Shown here: positions 6,013 to 7,594 of the stretch, one piece after another
Layout of the letters: each line of letters starts with the position of its first letter
Numbering within the stretch: the stretch's first letter is position 1
NCBI GenBank assembly: GCA_937928665.1
Contig: CALFVM010000259.1
Span: 1-7,594 of the forward strand
Source: an uncultured Candidatus Methylacidiphilales bacterium
GTDB lineage: Bacteria; Verrucomicrobiota; Verrucomicrobiia; Methylacidiphilales; CALFVM01
DNA length: 7,594 nucleotides
Reading direction: 5' to 3'
The notes under the pieces: generated by a model
The model's input: only the letters and a program-made list of their open reading frames with translations
Databases searched by the model: none
Told to the model about the DNA's origin: nothing
Translations under genes and position numbers: made by a program

Positions 6013-7594
6013 ATGCACCCCATCCGCAATATCGCCATCGTCGCCCACGTCGACCACGGCAAAACCACCCTCGTCGACCAGCTCCTCAAACAAGCCGGCA
6101 CCTTCCGCTCCAACCAGGTCATCGAAGAACGGGTCATGGATTCCATGGACCTCGAAAAAGAAAAAGGTATCACCATTCGCGCCAAAAACGCCGCCTTCCA
6201 CTGGAAGGACCACCTCGTTAACATCGTCGATACCCCCGGCCACGCCGACTTCGGCGGCGAAGTCGAACGCATCATGAAAATGATCGACGGCGTCCTCCTC
6301 GTCGTCGACTCCTTCGATGGTCCGCAGGCTCAAACCAAGTTCGTCCTCCGCAAAGCTCTCGAAGCCGGTGCCCGCCCCATCGTCGTCATCAACAAAATCG
6401 ACCGTCCCAACGCCCGGCCCCACGAAGTCCTCGATATGGTCTTCGAACTCTTCCTCGAACTCAACGCCACCGATCAACAGCTCGACTTCCCCGTCATCTA
6501 CGCCTCTGGCAAAGACGGCTACGCCGTGACCGAGTGGCAAGGTGAGCTCACCGAAGCCATCAAAAACGCTGGCATGACCGCCCTCTTTGACGCTGTCCTC
6601 CAACACATCCCCGCGCCCGCCGTCATCAACCGCTCCGAATTCCTCATGCTCGTGGCCAACCTCGACTACAACGACTACGTCGGCCGCATCGGCTACGGAA
6701 AAATCTACGCCGGCTCGGTCAAAGTCGGCGACCCCGTCTTCTGCCTCAAAAAGGACGGCTCCAAAGTCCGTGGCAAAGTCACCAAGCTCTTCAGCTACGA
6801 CGGCCTCACCCAAATCGAAATCAACGAAGCCTCCGCCGGCACCATCGTCGGCCTCGCCGGCCTCGAAGACGTCTTCATTGGCGAAACCGTCACCTCTCTC
6901 GAAACCGCCGAACCCCTCCCCTTCGTCGACATCGACCCCCCCACCATCAAAATGCAGTTCGTCGTCAACGATTCCCCCCTCGCCGGCAAAGAAGGCAAAT
7001 TCCTTACCGCCCGCCACATCAAAGAACGCCTCATCCGCGAAACCCGCACCAACGTCAGCCTCAACTTCGCCGAAACCGAAACCGCCGGCGTCTTCGAAGT
7101 CAACGCCCGCGGCGAAATGCAGATCGCCATCCTCGTCGAACAAATGCGTCGCGAAGGGTTTGAACTCATGGTCTCCCGCCCCGAAGTCATTCTCCAAAAA
7201 GATGCCGAGGGCAACAAACTCGAACCCATCGAAACCCTCTACGTCGAAGTCCCCAACGACGCCCTCGGCGACACCCTCCAGAACCTCGCCGCCCGCAAAG
7301 CCGAAATCACCGACATGAAACACGGCCACAACACCGTTTCCGTCCAGGCCGTCATCCCCACCCGCGGCATCATCGGATTTGAAACCGACCTTAAAAACCT
7401 CACCCGCGGCATGGGCCTCATGAGTCACCTCTTCAAAGAATACGGCCCCTACCGCGGCGAAGTTTCCAGCCGCAACAACGGCGTCGTCATCGCCCTCGAA
7501 GACGGCGAAACCAAAGCCTACGCCCTTGACTCCCTCCAGGAACGCTGCCGCCTCTTCGTTGGCCCTGGCGAACCCGTTTATGCCGGCATGATCG
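6013..7594 (+). CDS. typA: TypA/BipA translational GTPase (3' end cut off by window)
   Basis: Ribosome-associated GTPase of the EF-G/LepA superfamily, involved in ribosome assembly and stress adaptation. Translation from the ATG at 6013 is open for 527 codons to the edge; family members have about 600-615 residues, so roughly 80 are missing. The GTPase motifs are intact: G1 AHVDHGKT (11-18), G2 KGIT (51-54), G3 DTPGH (73-77) and G4 NKID (127-130). The TypA-specific stretches DLEKEKGITI (46-55) and ATDQQLDFPVIYAS (152-165) separate it from EF-G, LepA and EF-Tu. Domain II follows at about 210-290 (LDYNDYVGRIGYGKIYAG), then EF-G-like domains III and V, and the start of the TypA C-terminal domain (LQERCRLFVGPGEPVYAGMI). 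The start is firm: no other in-frame ATG, GTG or TTG lies between it and the upstream TAA at 5905, and the N-terminus matches the family. There is no Shine-Dalgarno sequence; the bases before the ATG are C- and A-rich. Third codon positions are very C-rich, unlike the act genes. Confidence 0.97.
   Translation, partial: MHPIRNIAIVAHVDHGKTTLVDQLLKQAGTFRSNQVIEERVMDSMDLEKEKGITIRAKNAAFHWKDHLVNIVDTPGHADFGGEVERIMKMIDGVLLVVDSFDGPQAQTKFVLRKALEAGARPIVVINKIDRPNARPHEVLDMVFELFLELNATDQQLDFPVIYASGKDGYAVTEWQGELTEAIKNAGMTALFDAVLQHIPAPAVINRSEFLMLVANLDYNDYVGRIGYGKIYAGSVKVGDPVFCLKKDGSKVRGKVTKLFSYDGLTQIEINEASAGTIVGLAGLEDVFIGETVTSLETAEPLPFVDIDPPTIKMQFVVNDSPLAGKEGKFLTARHIKERLIRETRTNVSLNFAETETAGVFEVNARGEMQIAILVEQMRREGFELMVSRPEVILQKDAEGNKLEPIETLYVEVPNDALGDTLQNLAARKAEITDMKHGHNTVSVQAVIPTRGIIGFETDLKNLTRGMGLMSHLFKEYGPYRGEVSSRNNGVVIALEDGETKAYALDSLQERCRLFVGPGEPVYAGMI

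Noticed and set aside
5858..6277. 139-codon plus-strand open frame, or an upstream open frame from the ATG at 5975, overlapping the typA start
   Set aside because: It is a Pro/Ser/Thr-rich frame shadow of typA with no ribosome site and no family resemblance. A regulatory upstream frame is unlikely since most of it lies inside typA.
5917..7428. 503-codon open frame on the minus strand opposite typA
   Set aside because: The predicted protein is a low-complexity run of Gly, Asp, Glu, Phe and Val. This is what the C-ending codons of typA give when read from the opposite strand. The sense strand carries an unmistakable TypA with all GTPase motifs.
1..7594. CRISPR array, insertion sequence, tRNA or phage remnant
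   Set aside because: No repeated spacers, transposase-like frame, terminal repeats or tRNA-like cloverleaf was seen; about 95 percent of the window is accounted for by five conserved genes.

Overview
The window is an ordinary chromosomal stretch from an aerobic, probably Gram-negative bacterium. It holds the first four genes of a quinol oxidase operon on the minus strand and, divergent from them, the translation GTPase gene typA on the plus strand. I suspect the Verrucomicrobiota or a neighbouring PVC lineage. The grounds are the ActABCD order and the very C-rich third codon positions of typA, with GAA and AAA for Glu and Lys. This is a family-level impression, not a proof.

Minus strand, reading right to left from 5640 to 1: actA (pentaheme cytochrome c), actB (large fused iron-sulfur protein), actC (ten-helix NrfD-like membrane protein) and the N-terminal part of actD (DUF3341 membrane protein), which runs off the left edge. 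These are subunits of Alternative Complex III (ACIII), which oxidises menaquinol or ubiquinol and passes electrons to a periplasmic cytochrome c or directly to a cytochrome oxidase. Each gene overlaps the next by a few bases (ATGA, TAATG, ATGA), so the four are almost certainly one translationally coupled operon. The remaining members usually found (actE, actF, often cytochrome oxidase genes) would lie beyond the left edge.

Between the two units, 5641-6012 is a 372-base divergent intergenic region with no convincing gene. It holds a perfect TATAAT for the plus strand, an 8-base perfect inverted repeat that directly abuts it, weak promoter candidates for the minus strand, and nested inverted repeats that would fold in the act leader RNA.

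Plus strand, 6013 to the right edge: typA/bipA, a ribosome-associated translational GTPase, intact but cut off at codon 527 of about 600. Its open frame has no stop in the window, and the long open frame opposite it is an artefact of codon bias.

I see no mobile element, CRISPR array, tRNA, rRNA or previously undescribed gene system. The items most worth a second look are in the intergenic region and in the contrast in codon use between the two units.
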